Part shown: piece after piece, positions 18,453-28,580 of the stretch
How the letters are laid out: each line of letters opens with the position of its first letter
Numbering within the stretch: the first letter of the stretch is position 1
Assembly (NCBI GenBank): GCA_963750255.1
Contig: CAVVPZ010000008.1
Coordinates: 682,001-746,000 of the forward strand
Source: DATLED01 sp963750255
Lineage (GTDB): Bacteria > Actinomycetota > Acidimicrobiia > Acidimicrobiales > CADCTF01
Direction of reading: 5' to 3'
Length of the DNA: 64,000 nucleotides
Notes under the pieces: model-generated
Databases searched by the model: none
The model's input: only the letters and a program-made list of their open reading frames with translations
Told to the model about the DNA's origin: nothing
Position numbers and translations under genes: made by a program

Positions 18453-19586
18453 GTGGCAACGGACTTCTATGAGTTGTTGGGCGTCGCCCGCAACGCTTCC
18501 GACGACGAGATCAAGAAGGCCTACCGCCGCCTGGCCCGGGAGTTGCACCCCGACGCCAATCCCGACGATCCCTCCGCCCACGAACGATTCAAGGACGTGA
18601 GCACGGCCTACGAGACGTTGCGAGACCCCGAGCGCCGTCGTCGCTACGACCAGTTCGGACCCGAGGGCGCGGCCCGCGGCGGCGGTGATCCCTTCGGCGG
18701 CTTCGGTCAGGCCGGGGGCGGTCTGGGCGACATCTTCGACGCCTTCTTCGGCGGAGCCGGTGGCGGCTTCGGGGGGGCTGGCGGCCGGCGCGGCCCGGCG
18801 CGGGGCAACGACCTCGAACTGCTCGTCGAGCTTGCGTTCGAAGAAGCTGTGTTCGGCGTCCGGCGTGAGATCCGGTTGCGGGCGCCAGTTCCCTGCGACA
18901 CCTGCGAGGCCACCGGCGCTGCGCCGGGGACGTCGGTATCGACGTGTGAGGGGTGCGGCGGCGCCGGCGAGGTCCGTCGCGTCCGCCAGTCGATCCTCGG
19001 ACAGATGGTCACGGCGGCGCCGTGTCCCCGTTGCGGTGGTCTCGGCCAAGAGATCGCCAGCCCGTGTCCCGAGTGCCGGGGCGAAGGTCGCCGTACCGAG
19101 GAGAAGACCTACGAAGTCGACATTCCCGGCGGTGTCGACGACGGCACCCAGCTCCGACTGCCCGGCCGCGGCGGCGCCGGTCCTCGCGGTGGCCCCCTCG
19201 GCGACCTCTATCTCCACGTGCGGGTGCGGGCTCACGAGCGCTTCCAGCGCGACGGGCAGAACCTGCTGGCAGAGCTGCACGTGACCATGACCCAGGCGTC
19301 GCTCGGCGCCCACCTCACGTTCGAGACCCTCGACGGCGAGGAAGATTTCGCCCTGCCGCCCGGGACCCAGTCGGGCCGCGTGTTCGAGCTCCGCGGCCGG
19401 GGCGTGCCCGGGGGAGCCCGCGGTCGGGCCCGGGGAGACCTGCTCGTCCAGGTCCACGTCGACACGCCGACGGGCCTCGGCCGGGAAGAGGACGAGCTGC
19501 TCCGCCGGCTGGCCGAGTTGCGGGGCGAGGACGTCGCCCCGGCCGACTCGGGGTTCCTCTCCCGCATCCGCAGCGCCTTCAAGTAG
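18453..19586 (+). CDS. dnaJ: Chaperone DnaJ
   Basis: 377-residue co-chaperone of DnaK. The J domain contains the HPD motif (LHPDANPDD) at about residues 32-34, followed by a Gly/Phe-rich linker and four CxxCxGxG-type zinc repeats (CDTCEATG, CEGCGGAG, CPRCGGLG, CPECRGEG), then the C-terminal substrate domain. It starts at GTG 18453, directly after hrcA, and so is expected to be under CIRCE/HrcA control. The gene is intact. dnaK and grpE are not in the window. Confidence 0.98.
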   Translation: MATDFYELLGVARNASDDEIKKAYRRLARELHPDANPDDPSAHERFKDVSTAYETLRDPERRRRYDQFGPEGAARGGGDPFGGFGQAGGGLGDIFDAFFGGAGGGFGGAGGRRGPARGNDLELLVELAFEEAVFGVRREIRLRAPVPCDTCEATGAAPGTSVSTCEGCGGAGEVRRVRQSILGQMVTAAPCPRCGGLGQEIASPCPECRGEGRRTEEKTYEVDIPGGVDDGTQLRLPGRGGAGPRGGPLGDLYLHVRVRAHERFQRDGQNLLAELHVTMTQASLGAHLTFETLDGEEDFALPPGTQSGRVFELRGRGVPGGARGRARGDLLVQVHVDTPTGLGREEDELLRRLAELRGEDVAPADSGFLSRIRSAFK

Positions 19587-19596
19587 GCCGCCGGCT

Positions 19597-20298
19597 GTGC
19601 GCGCCGTGGCCCAGGTGTTCGTCTCCGACCTCGACCGGCCCGTGCCCGACGCTGACGATCGCCATCACCTCGAACGGGTGTTGCGGCTCCGTGCCGGCGA
19701 GATCGTCATCGCCTCCGACGGCATCGGAGGGTGGCGCCCCTGCGCCTATGCCGCGGGCGGTCGCCTCGAACCCCAGGACACGGTCCGCCACGACGAACGA
19801 CCCCACCCGCGCCTGGCCGTGGGCTTCGCGTTGGTCAAGGGCGGTCGCCCCGAGTGGATCGTCCAGAAGCTGACCGAGTGCGGCGTCGACCGCATCGTGC
19901 CCTTTGTTGCCGCTCGGTCGGTCGTCCGCTGGGACGACGACAAAGTCGCCCGCCAGGCGACACGGCTGCGCCGGGTGGCGGTCGAGGCGTCGATGCAGAG
20001 TCGCCGCACGTGGCTCCCCGAGGTCGCCTCCCTTGCCACCTTCGACGCCCTCGCCGACACGCCCGGCGTGGCCCTTGCCGACCTTGAGGGCGAGCCTCCA
20101 ACGGGCGCCGAAGCGCTGGTTCTCGTCGGACCCGAAGGGGGATGGGACGACGCCGAGCGGGCCCGGGTCGGGCGTCGGGTCGTGCTCGGCCCGACCGTGC
20201 TCCGAGCCGAGACGGCCGCTGTCGGCGTCGGGGTCGTCCTCAGCGCGCTGCGGGCGGGAATCGTGCTCGCCGCCGGTGGTCGCGGACCGCGGTCATAA
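19597..20298 (+). CDS. rsmE: 16S rRNA m3U1498 methyltransferase RsmE
   Basis: 233 residues, SPOUT-fold methyltransferase. Seen: HHLERVLRLRAGEIV (PUA-like N-terminal domain), FALVKGGRPEWIVQKLTECGVDRIVPF split across the domain junction, and the knot motifs LVLVGPEGGWDDAE and LGPTVLRAETAAVG, which form the SAM site. The hrcA-dnaJ-rsmE order is common across bacteria. GTG start; another GTG is nine bases downstream. Intact frame. Confidence 0.94.
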   Translation: MRAVAQVFVSDLDRPVPDADDRHHLERVLRLRAGEIVIASDGIGGWRPCAYAAGGRLEPQDTVRHDERPHPRLAVGFALVKGGRPEWIVQKLTECGVDRIVPFVAARSVVRWDDDKVARQATRLRRVAVEASMQSRRTWLPEVASLATFDALADTPGVALADLEGEPPTGAEALVLVGPEGGWDDAERARVGRRVVLGPTVLRAETAAVGVGVVLSALRAGIVLAAGGRGPRS

Positions 20299-20379
20299 CG
20301 CTCGATTTTTTCACGCAATGTGGGTGATCGAGGCGTGGACGTGGAATACTCAGGGTGGAACTTCTGGAGGGGGTCCGCC

Positions 20380-20931
20380 ATGACCGACAACGACATGCCG
20401 ACGAATTACGCCCGTCGGGTCGGCGAGCGCCTTCGCCTGATCCGCAAACAAAAAGGGCTTTCACTCCAAGAGGTCGAAGCCACCTCTGAGCACGAGTTCA
20501 AGGCGTCGGTGCTCGGCGCCTACGAGCGGGGTGAGCGGGCCATTTCGGTGCCCCGCCTGCAGCGATTGGCCAAGTTCTACACGGTGCCCGTCGACCAACT
20601 CCTGCCCAACGAAGAGGACGAGCGTCGGGCCAACCGCGACGACGAGGTCATCGACCTCACCACCGGCGAGTCGACGACGACCTCCGCGCGTCCGGGCCGG
20701 TCGGCCGACGAGGACAGGGTCTCGATCGACCTCACCCGCCTGCAGTCGGTGGGCGCCGACGAGCACGACATGCTCAAGCGGTACCTCGGCATGATCCAGG
20801 TCCAGCGCCAAGACTTCAACGGCAAGGTGCTCACGATCCGATCCGAGGATCTGCGAGCCATCGCCTGCATGTTCGAGACGTCGACGGAGTCCATGCGGCG
20901 CCGCCTCGACGAACTCGGCCTGCGCCGCTAA
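20380..20931 (+). CDS. BldD-like transcriptional regulator with c-di-GMP binding signature
   Basis: 183 residues from ATG 20380, which has GGAGGGGG at 20366-20373. Residues 10-75 form an XRE-type HTH (LSLQEVEA, SVLGAYERGERAISVPRLQ). The C-terminal domain carries R143-x-D145, eight residues, R154-x-x-D157 (RQDFNGKVLTIRSED), matching the RxD-x8-RxxD motif through which Streptomyces BldD binds a c-di-GMP tetramer and dimerises. BldD represses sporulation genes in streptomycetes; here the regulon is unknown. A linker rich in Ser/Thr/Asp (85-112) joins the domains. A diguanylate cyclase is encoded at 14.6-16.2 kb. Confidence 0.88.
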   Translation: MTDNDMPTNYARRVGERLRLIRKQKGLSLQEVEATSEHEFKASVLGAYERGERAISVPRLQRLAKFYTVPVDQLLPNEEDERRANRDDEVIDLTTGESTTTSARPGRSADEDRVSIDLTRLQSVGADEHDMLKRYLGMIQVQRQDFNGKVLTIRSEDLRAIACMFETSTESMRRRLDELGLRR

Positions 20932-20942
20932 CGGCAACGCCC

Positions 20943-22011
20943 GTGGCGGGCGTCTACGTCCACATCCCGTTCTGCGCCCGTCGCTGCGACTATTGCGCGT
21001 TCGCAACCTGGACCGACCGCCACCACCTCCACGAGGCCTATGCCTCGGCCTGCGTCACCGAGGTCGAGCGGGCATCGCTGGCCCCCGCCACCAGCGTGTT
21101 CTTCGGTGGGGGCACGCCGTCACTGCTCGCTGCCCCCCTCCTGACGGCCATCCTCGACGCCATCCCCCGGACGGTCGATGCCGAGGTGACGGTCGAGTGC
21201 AATCCCGACACCGTCGACGAGGCTGCTGATCGCGGCCTACGTGGCCGCCGGGGTCAACCGGTTGTCGTTCGGCGTGCAGTCGATGGTTCCCCACGTGCTC
21301 GCTTCCCTGGGCCGCACCCACGACCCGGCCAACGTTCGCCGCTGCGCCGAGATCGCCCGGGCCAGCGGCGTGGGCTCGTGGAGCCTCGACCTCATCCACG
21401 GGGCAGCGGGCGAATCGCTCGACGACTGGCAGCGCACGCTCGACCAGGCACTCGCCCTCGACCCACCCCACCTGAGCGCGTACGCCCTCACCGTCGAAGC
21501 GGGCACGCCGCTGGCCGCCGACCCGGCCCGCCATCCCGACGACGACGACGAGGCCGACAAATACCTCATGACCGAGGCGGCCTGCGCCGCCGCCGGCCTC
21601 GAGTCGTACGAGATCTCCAACTGGTCGCGCCCCGGTCACCGGTGTCGCCACAACCTCCTCTACTGGTCGGCGGGCAACTACCGCGGCATCGGCTGCGCGG
21701 CCCACTCCCACGAGGACGGCCGTCGGTGGTGGAACGTGCGCACGCCCGACCGCTACATCGCCGCCATCGAGGCGGGTCAGTCGCCGATCGGCGGCGAGGA
21801 GGTGCTCACCGGCGACGAACGCCAGATCGAAGCGCTCCAGTTGTCGTTGCGCACGCCGGCTGGCGTGCCCGGCGCAGCGTTCTCCGCCCGGGATCGCACC
21901 GAACTCGATGGCCTCCTCGAAGACACAGACGATGGACTGGTGCGGCTGACGGCCAGGGGTCGACTGTTGGCCAACGAGGTCGCCGTTCGGTTGCGGCTTC
22001 CACCTCGCTGA
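20943..22011 (+). CDS. hemW: HemW, radical SAM heme chaperone (frameshifted)
   Basis: Radical SAM protein of the HemN-like group. The cluster motif is CARRCDYC (CxxxCxxC) near residue 12, followed by FFGGGTPSLL, VECNPDT and, after the shift, RLSFGVQSM, GRTHDPANV and the HemW-type ISNWSRPGHRCRHNLLYW. The single shift at 21224-21225 is an extra base: GC(T/G)CTG, both T and G give alanine. HemW lacks the coproporphyrinogen oxidase residues and is thought to insert heme. Located with rsmE, hrcA and dnaJ as in many bacteria. Confidence 0.92.
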
Positions 22012-22032
22012 TCGGGGTCGGGGCGCTCGGGT

Positions 22033-22768
22033 TCAGGGCGCGGGCGGGATCGTGGGGATGGCGAACACCTGACCGGGGAAGACGAGGTCGGCGTTGTCCG
22101 GGTCGGCGAGCCGGGGTCGGTTGGCGTCGACCAGTGATGCGCCAGTACGGGTCGATTTCGCGATCCGACGGGGGCCGGCCCCAAGCCCGGGCGAGAGCCG
22201 ACTCGGCTATCGACCAAAGGTGCTGACCGGGCGCCACGGTCCACTCCGCTCGGCCACCGAGCCCCCGCCGGCGGCAGGGGAGCAACGGGCGAATCCGGCG
22301 AGTCAAGCGGCAGGCGCCGCATGGTCACCGGCGTCGGATCGTCGTCGAGGCGGCGCATGACGACCTCGCCATCCCGGCGCGGAGCGGCGCCGCACCAGCT
22401 GATGCCAGTGGAATCGTCATGGTGGCCGCCAGGGAGAGTCCGGCCGCTCCCCGTACGAGCTTTCGGACGAACACCGGCGCAACGGATTCGACGCGGCGCG
22501 CCGTCCGATGGGCATGGACGCCGTGGAGTAACACTGAGCCCACCGTGGCCGCAAGGAGGTACCAACCCAAACCCAAGGCGATGAACCGGAGCCCGGCGGC
22601 AATGACCAGGGCGGCCTGGTCGCCTCCGTCCGGCGCCGGCGCCGACGCCGACGCCCAAGCCGACGCCGGATCAATCGCTGGCTTCAGGCGGTGCAAGCAC
22701 CAGAGCGCCAATCCCAGAAGGCTGAGCCAGGCCAGCAGGCTGAGCCGGTCTCGCGTCGTCGGACTCAT
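22033..22768 (-). CDS. LysM-domain membrane protein (frameshifted)
   Basis: About 245 residues. From ATG 22768: a transmembrane segment (LLAWLSLLGLALWCL), a second one (FIALGLGWYLLAATVGSVLL), a third (GLSLAATMTIPLASAG), a proline-rich linker, and a C-terminal LysM module (WTVAPGQHLWSIAE, ANRPRLADPDN, DLVFPGQVFAIP) spread over three frames by shifts near 22400, 22270 and 22140. LysM binds peptidoglycan or chitin-like glycans, so this probably anchors the membrane to the wall. Together with the next two genes it looks like the 3' end of a Tad-type pilus locus. Confidence 0.75.
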
Positions 22769-23358
22769 CGGCTGTTCCTGACGTCGATGGTGCGGGCGGT
22801 GCCATCGGCCGACGTCACGATCGCCTTCCCGCACGTGGGTCCAGCGGCGACGGTCGCGGCGCCGGCGATCTCGGCCACGGGGCGAGCCTGCACTGGCTCG
22901 TCGGCCGCCCAACCATCGAAAACGAGAAGCACGCCGGTCGACGGCCGAAGCACGGCTGCCGTCCGGAGCCGGTCACAGTCCCAGTCACCGACTGCGACGA
23001 CGTCGCCTTCTGCCCCGACGAGGTAGCGGCGGCCGCCGACTCGCACCTCCCGACCGGCCACCGTCGCTGTCTCGACCGGCCAGACTCGTCCGGCGGTCAT
23101 CGCCGTGGTCTCCGTCCCGGGCGTCGAGGTACTCGCCTCGATGCTCGTCGTGGTGACAGACCCGACGGACGGGTCGCCATCGGCGACCGGCGCGACTTGC
23201 GCTGTCGGCCGCAAGGCGCCGACGAGGATGGCGCCGAGGGCGATGGCGGCGACCGCAGCTGCTGGTCGAGTCCATCGCCGAGAGCCCCCTCCCGCCGTCA
23301 GGCGTGTCGGCGGGGCCAGCGTGGTCCTGAGTTCGTCGATGCCGCTGGAGGCCACCAC
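22765..23358 (-). CDS. Membrane-anchored FG-GAP-like protein of a Tad-type locus
   Basis: 197 residues, one transmembrane segment at about 33-50 (AAAVAAIALGAILVGAL), a Ser/Thr-rich stretch (TTTSIEASTSTPGTETT) and an extracytoplasmic domain with VVAVGDWDCDRLRTAAVLRPS, similar to FG-GAP/VCBS repeats (GDWDCDG..TPALYRP). A pair of cysteines (DCD, PTCGK) could form a disulfide. Overlaps the LysM gene by 4 nt, so the two are cotranscribed. Function unknown; extracellular calcium-binding propeller repeats are one possibility. Confidence 0.6.
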   Translation of the reverse strand: MVASSGIDELRTTLAPPTRLTAGGGSRRWTRPAAAVAAIALGAILVGALRPTAQVAPVADGDPSVGSVTTTSIEASTSTPGTETTAMTAGRVWPVETATVAGREVRVGGRRYLVGAEGDVVAVGDWDCDRLRTAAVLRPSTGVLLVFDGWAADEPVQARPVAEIAGAATVAAGPTCGKAIVTSADGTARTIDVRNSR

Positions 23359-23397
23359 ATGAGAATGTAGGAAAATGCACGAAAACGCAACAACAAA

Positions 23398-23743
23398 TTA
23401 AGGGGGACCACCGGTGGCCGTGGCCGTCGACCGAGCCCGAACCGTTGTGGTGCGGGGGAGGCCTGGCACCGGCGGGGCCGAAGAGATACGGGACTTCGGC
23501 CGACGCCTCGATCGTGACCTGCCGCCCGACGACGGTGGCCGACGCCCGCCAGGTCTCGACACCGGCCGGATGCCGGCCCGGCTGAAATGCGAGGGCGGTG
23601 TACTGACTCGCCCGCCGCTCGTCGACGGCGATGTCGCCCGTCGAATAGAACCGACTGTCATCGACGAGCACGCCGGCGACATCGTTGGCGGTCGCCGCGG
23701 TCCGATTGGCCAGATCTCGTTGAGCGAGCAGCACGATCGACGA
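23398..23743 (-). pseudogene. TadE/TadG-like pilus assembly protein, C-terminal fragment
   Basis: About 115 residues in the minus direction: LLAQRDLANRTAATANDVAGVL, YSTGDIAVDERRASQYTALAF (read in parts), TWRASATVVGRQVTIEASAEVP and YLFGPAGAGLPRTTTVRAR, ending at TAA 23398-23400 after one shift near 23470. The pattern of a periodic alanine-rich strand with VTIEASAEVP matches the periplasmic part of TadE/TadG pseudopilins. The N-terminal transmembrane helix and start are missing: similarity stops at about 23743, where an unrelated truncated gene on the other strand begins. Confidence 0.6.
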
Positions 23744-23887
23744 GTCGACGAGGGGGCAATCCCGGCCTACAAGATGGGCAGGGTTCTCCGGGTCAAGGAG
23801 AGCGATCTCGAGGCGTTCATCGAGACGACGCGCGTGCAGCCCGGGTCGCTGGCCCACCTCTACCCCGAGCGGGTCGAGGGCGACTGA
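23744..23887 (+). pseudogene. Excisionase/BldC-type HTH protein, C-terminal fragment
   Basis: The last 47 codons encode VDEGAIPAYKMGRVLRV then ESDLEAFIETTRVQPGSL and LYPE, the C-terminal half of the short excisionase-like (BldC/MerR-type) DNA-binding proteins common in Acidimicrobiia. The first helices (PxVAxLLGVSxxTVYRL) are absent: upstream of 23744 the sequence belongs to the TadE-like gene on the other strand. The gene therefore has no start and is either broken in the genome or cut by an assembly misjoin. Confidence 0.6.
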
Positions 23888-23896
23888 GGAGTCTCC

Positions 23897-24457
23897 CTAC
23901 AGGTCGAGCAGCGTGATTTCGGCCAGGGCGGCCAGGGCCACGTGTACCGACAACCGGTGGTCGCCGTCGAGGCGCAACGTCAACACGTCGAGTCCGACCG
24001 ATCGCAACTGACCGGCGACCGGTTCGTCGCCGGCGGCCGCCACCAGCACGCGGGGACGATCGCCGCTGAGGCGGGCGAGCAACGCCGCCAGCGAGACGTT
24101 GAGCGGGGCGGCCCGGCCACCGGTGGCCGCAGCGCTGCGGTCCTCGGGTTCGGGACGCACGGCGGCGACGGCGTCGAGGGCGACCATGACCGGAGGTCGG
24201 GGACGGTCGCGCAACACCACGAAGTCGCGTCCGACGGCGAGCACCTGACCACGGTGCGCTCGGCCGCCGGTGGTGCGCACGACGACGGGCGAGCGGCGCT
24301 CGGATCGATCGAGCAGCAAGCCTGCGAGGGTGGCTTCGGACTCGGCGATCTCGTGCAGCGTGCGCTCCTGGGAGCGCTCGCGGGCGGCTTCCTCGGCGAC
24401 GGCGTCGGCCACGAGGTGGTCGAGCGACGCAAGGAACGGGTCCTCGTCGACAGCCAC
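23897..24457 (-). CDS. Conserved hypothetical protein
   Basis: 186 residues from ATG 24457. The N-terminal third is helical and acidic (LDHLVADAVAEEAARERSQE, read in two blocks), the rest alternates short strands (VVVRTTGGRAHRGQVLAVGRDFVVLRD) that look like an SH3/Sm-like barrel, ending in LRLDGDHRLSVHVALAALAEITLLDL. The family is found beside HIT and phoH genes in related actinobacteria as far as I recall, but no function is known to me. Divergent from the HIT gene by 23 bp, so promoters overlap. Confidence 0.65.
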   Translation of the reverse strand: MAVDEDPFLASLDHLVADAVAEEAARERSQERTLHEIAESEATLAGLLLDRSERRSPVVVRTTGGRAHRGQVLAVGRDFVVLRDRPRPPVMVALDAVAAVRPEPEDRSAAATGGRAAPLNVSLAALLARLSGDRPRVLVAAAGDEPVAGQLRSVGLDVLTLRLDGDHRLSVHVALAALAEITLLDL

Positions 24458-24480
24458 GGCCGGACGCTACCGTTCGAGGC

Positions 24481-24831
24481 GTGGCCGACCCGAACTGCCT
24501 GTTCTGCAAGATCCTCGCCGGCGATGTGCCCTCGACGATGGTGGCCGAGAACGACCTCGCCTACGCCTTCCGTGACCTGCACCCGGCCATGCCCACCCAC
24601 GTGCTGGTCATCCCCCGCAAGCACATCGCCCACGCCGGGGAGATCTCGGCCGACGACGGCGCCGACCTGGCCGCCATGTACGTGCTCGCCGCCGAGGTGG
24701 CCGAAGGAGAGGGCCTCGCCGAGCGGGGCTACCGGCTCGTCTTCAACGTCGGCTCCGACAGCGGCAACTCCGTGCCCCACCTCCACCTGCACGTGCTCGG
24801 CGGCCGGCGAATGGCTTGGCCGCCGGGCTGA
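24481..24831 (+). CDS. HIT family nucleotide-binding protein
   Basis: 116-residue histidine-triad protein, HINT type. Zinc/start motif CLFCKILAGDVPS is at residues 6-18 and the catalytic triad is HLHLHVLGG near residue 100 (HxHxHxx). HINT proteins hydrolyse adenosine phosphoramidates. GTG start at 24481. It precedes phoH as in many actinobacteria. Intact frame. Confidence 0.94.
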   Translation: MADPNCLFCKILAGDVPSTMVAENDLAYAFRDLHPAMPTHVLVIPRKHIAHAGEISADDGADLAAMYVLAAEVAEGEGLAERGYRLVFNVGSDSGNSVPHLHLHVLGGRRMAWPPG

Positions 24832-24868
24832 CGCTCGCGACAGGTAGAGTTCTCGCCCAGAACCGGCT

Positions 24869-25890
24869 GTGTCGACCACCCCAAGTACAACCCCGTCCCA
24901 GGTCAAGATCCTCGTTCCCGGCAACCACCTCATGGCGGGCCTGCTCGGCGAGCGCGACGAGCTGCTCCGCCTCGTCGAGGCCGCCTTCCCCGACACCGCC
25001 ATCCACGTGCGGGGCAACGAGATCAGCGCTCGAGGGCGGCGACGCCGAGCGGGTCGGCCGGCTGTTCGAGGAGCTCGTGCTGCTGCTCGCAGGCGGGCCA
25101 GCGCCTCGACGCCGGCCAACGTCGGCCGCACCATCGACATGGTCAAGGCCGACGAGCGCCCGTCGCGAGGTGCTCACCACCGAGGTGCTGCGCCGGCGCG
25201 GGGCCGCACGGTGCGGCCCAAGACGAGCGGCCAGAAGCGCTACGTCGACGCCATCGCGCGACAACATCATCACCTTCGGCCTCGGCCCGGCCGGCACCGG
25301 CAAGAGCTGGCTGGCCGTGGCCATGGCCGTGCAGGCGCTGCAGGCCAAGGAGGTCGACCGCATCATCCTCACCCGCCCGGCGGTCGAGGCCGGGGAGCGG
25401 CTCGGCTTCCTGCCCGGCGACCTCATGGCCAAGGTCGACCCGTACCTGCGCCCGCTCTACGACGCGCTCTACGACATGGTCGGCACCGAGGCCGCGGCCC
25501 GGCTGCTCGAGCGGGGCGCCGTCGAGGTCGCGCCGCTGGCGTTCATGCGGGGCCGCACGCTCAACGGCAGCTTCATCATCCTCGACGAGGCGCAGAACAC
25601 CACGCCCGAGCAGATGAAGATGTTCCTCACCCGCATCGGCTTCGGGTCGAAGGCGGTCGTCACCGGCGACACCACCCAGGTCGACGTGGCCGGCGGCCGC
25701 AGTCGGGCCTCGATCGGCCTCGAGCAGATCCTCGACCGGCATCGACGGCCTCGCGTTCGTGCACCTCGACGCGCAGCGACGTCGTGCGCCACCGCATCGT
25801 GCAGGACATCGTCGACGCCTACGAGCGCGACGCCCGACGCGTCGCGTCGGACCGTCCGAGACCCCGGCCGCCGTCGACCCGAGTCGGCCG
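24869..25890 (+). CDS. phoH: PhoH-like ATPase (heavily frameshifted; end not defined)
   Basis: PhoH family P-loop ATPase/RNA helicase-like protein, about 340 residues. Motifs spread over three frames: VPGNHLMAGLLGERDELLRLVE, VGRTIDMVKADERPS, VRPKTSGQKRYVDAI, Walker A GPAGTGKSWLAVAMAVQAL, ILTRPAVEAGERLGFLPGDL, Walker B FIILDEAQNTTPEQMKM and VTGDTTQVD. At least seven indels occur, most of them extra G or C next to third codon positions. No stop codon exists in any forward frame between 25741 and about 25990, so the boundary with ybeY is arbitrary; a natural phoH-ybeY fusion cannot be excluded. Confidence 0.85.
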
Positions 25891-26408
25891 ACGAGGCGCT
25901 CGAGGTCTTCGTCGCCGACGAGCAGACCGACAAGCCCGTCGACGTCGCTGCGCTGGGTCGCGCTGGCCACGCGACGTGCTCGCGGCCGAGGGCGTGCGCG
26001 GCGAGGCCGAGCTGTCGCTGCTCTTCGTCGACGAAGACGGTCATGGCCGAGCTCAACAAGCAGTTCCATGGGCAAGGACGGCCCCACCGACGTGCTGGCC
26101 TTCCCGATCGACGACGAGCCGCATCGAGGGCGGGCGCTCGCCCGACTCCGGCGGCACCGGGCCCGGACCGCGAGCCCGACCGAGCTCGCCGACCTGCCGC
26201 TGCTGCTCGGCGACGTCGTGATCTGCCCGGCGGTGGCCGCCCGCAACGCGCCCGAGCACGCCGGCACCTACGACGACGAGCTCGCCCTGCTCGTCGTGCA
26301 CGGCATCCTCCACGTGCTCGGCATGGACCACGCCGAGGACGACGAGGCCGACGCTCGATGCAGAAGCGCGAGCAGCGAGCTGCTCGACCAGTTCCACCAC
26401 GAACGCTG

Positions 26409-26409
<1 letters not shown>
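25891..26409 (+). CDS. ybeY: Endoribonuclease YbeY, rRNA maturation (frameshifted)
   Basis: Zinc-dependent single-strand RNase needed for 16S rRNA 3'-end processing. Motifs across frames: EVFVADEQTDKPVDVA, ELSLLFVDED, MAELNKQF..GKDGPTDVLAFPID, LLLGDVVICPAVAARNA and the metal site HGILHVLGMDHAEDDEA (HGxLHLxGxDH). Indels near 25960, 25975, 26041, 26068, 26121 (CC(G/C)ATC), 26165, 26355 and others. The stop TGA 26407-26409 overlaps the ATG of corC. The exact start is not visible. Order phoH-ybeY-corC-era is the standard actinobacterial one. Confidence 0.85.
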
Positions 26410-27724
<1,315 letters not shown>

Positions 27725-27729
27725 GCCTG

Positions 27730-28577
27730 ATGCGCTCCGGGCTTCGTCACGCTCGTCGGCCGGCCCAACGTCGGCAAGTCCACGCTGCTCAACCAGCATC
27801 CTCGGCACGAAGGTCGACGATCGTCTCCGACAAGCCGCAGACCACCCGCACCCAGGTGCGGGGCGTGCTCACCCGGCCCGACGCCCAGGTCGTGTTCGTC
27901 GACACGCCCGGCATCCACAAGCCCCGCACCGCTGCTCGGCGAGCGGCTCAACGACACCGCCACCGAGCGCCATCGGCGACGTCGACGTCGTGTGCCTCGT
28001 GCTCGACGCCACCGCGCCCGATCGGCCGGGGCGACCAGTGGGTGGCCGAGCCGGGTGCCGAAGGACGCCATCGTCGTCGTCAACAAGATCGACATCGCCT
28101 CGCCCGGAGCAGGTCGTCGCGCCAGCTCGCGGCCGGCCGGCGAGCTCGAGCTGGCCGAGTACTTCCCGGTGTCGGCCAAGACCGGCGAGGGCGTCGACGA
28201 GCTGGTCGAGCACCATCGTCGGCCGGCTGCCCGAGGGCCCGCAGTACTACCCCGACGACATGGTCACCGACGTGCCCGAGGCGTTCTGGGTGGCCGAGCT
28301 GGTGCGCGAGCAGCTGCTGCCAGTCGACCCGCGACGAGCTGCCGCACTCGATCGCCACCCGGGTCACCGAGTGGGAGTGGCCGCGCATCCGCTGCGAGAT
28401 CCTCGTCGAGCGCGACTCCCAGAAGGGGATCGTGATCGGCAAGAAGGGCAGCGTGCTCAAGGAGGTCGGCATCGCCGTGCGCGAGCAGCTGCCCGAGGGC
28501 GCCTACCTCGAGCTGTTCGTCAAGGTCGACAAGGACTGGCAGGCCGGCCCAAGGCCCTCGAGCGCCTCGGCTACTGA
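27730..28577 (+). CDS. era: GTPase Era (frameshifted)
   Basis: Ribosome-assembly GTPase. Reconstructed motifs: GFVTLVGRPNVGKSTLLN (G1), TTRTQVRGV (G2), FVDTPGIHKPRT (G3), VVVNKIDIA (G4) and PVSAKTGEGVDEL (G5), followed by the KH domain (ILVERDSQKGIVIGKKGSVLKEVG). About nine single-base indels, for example GG(G/C)TTC at 27741-27742, GT(C/G)ACG near 27822, CC(C/G)ATC near 28020. ATG at 27730 follows the corC stop by 6 nt. All catalytic motifs recoverable, so the gene is functional in the organism. Confidence 0.9.
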
Positions 28578-28580
28578 GTT

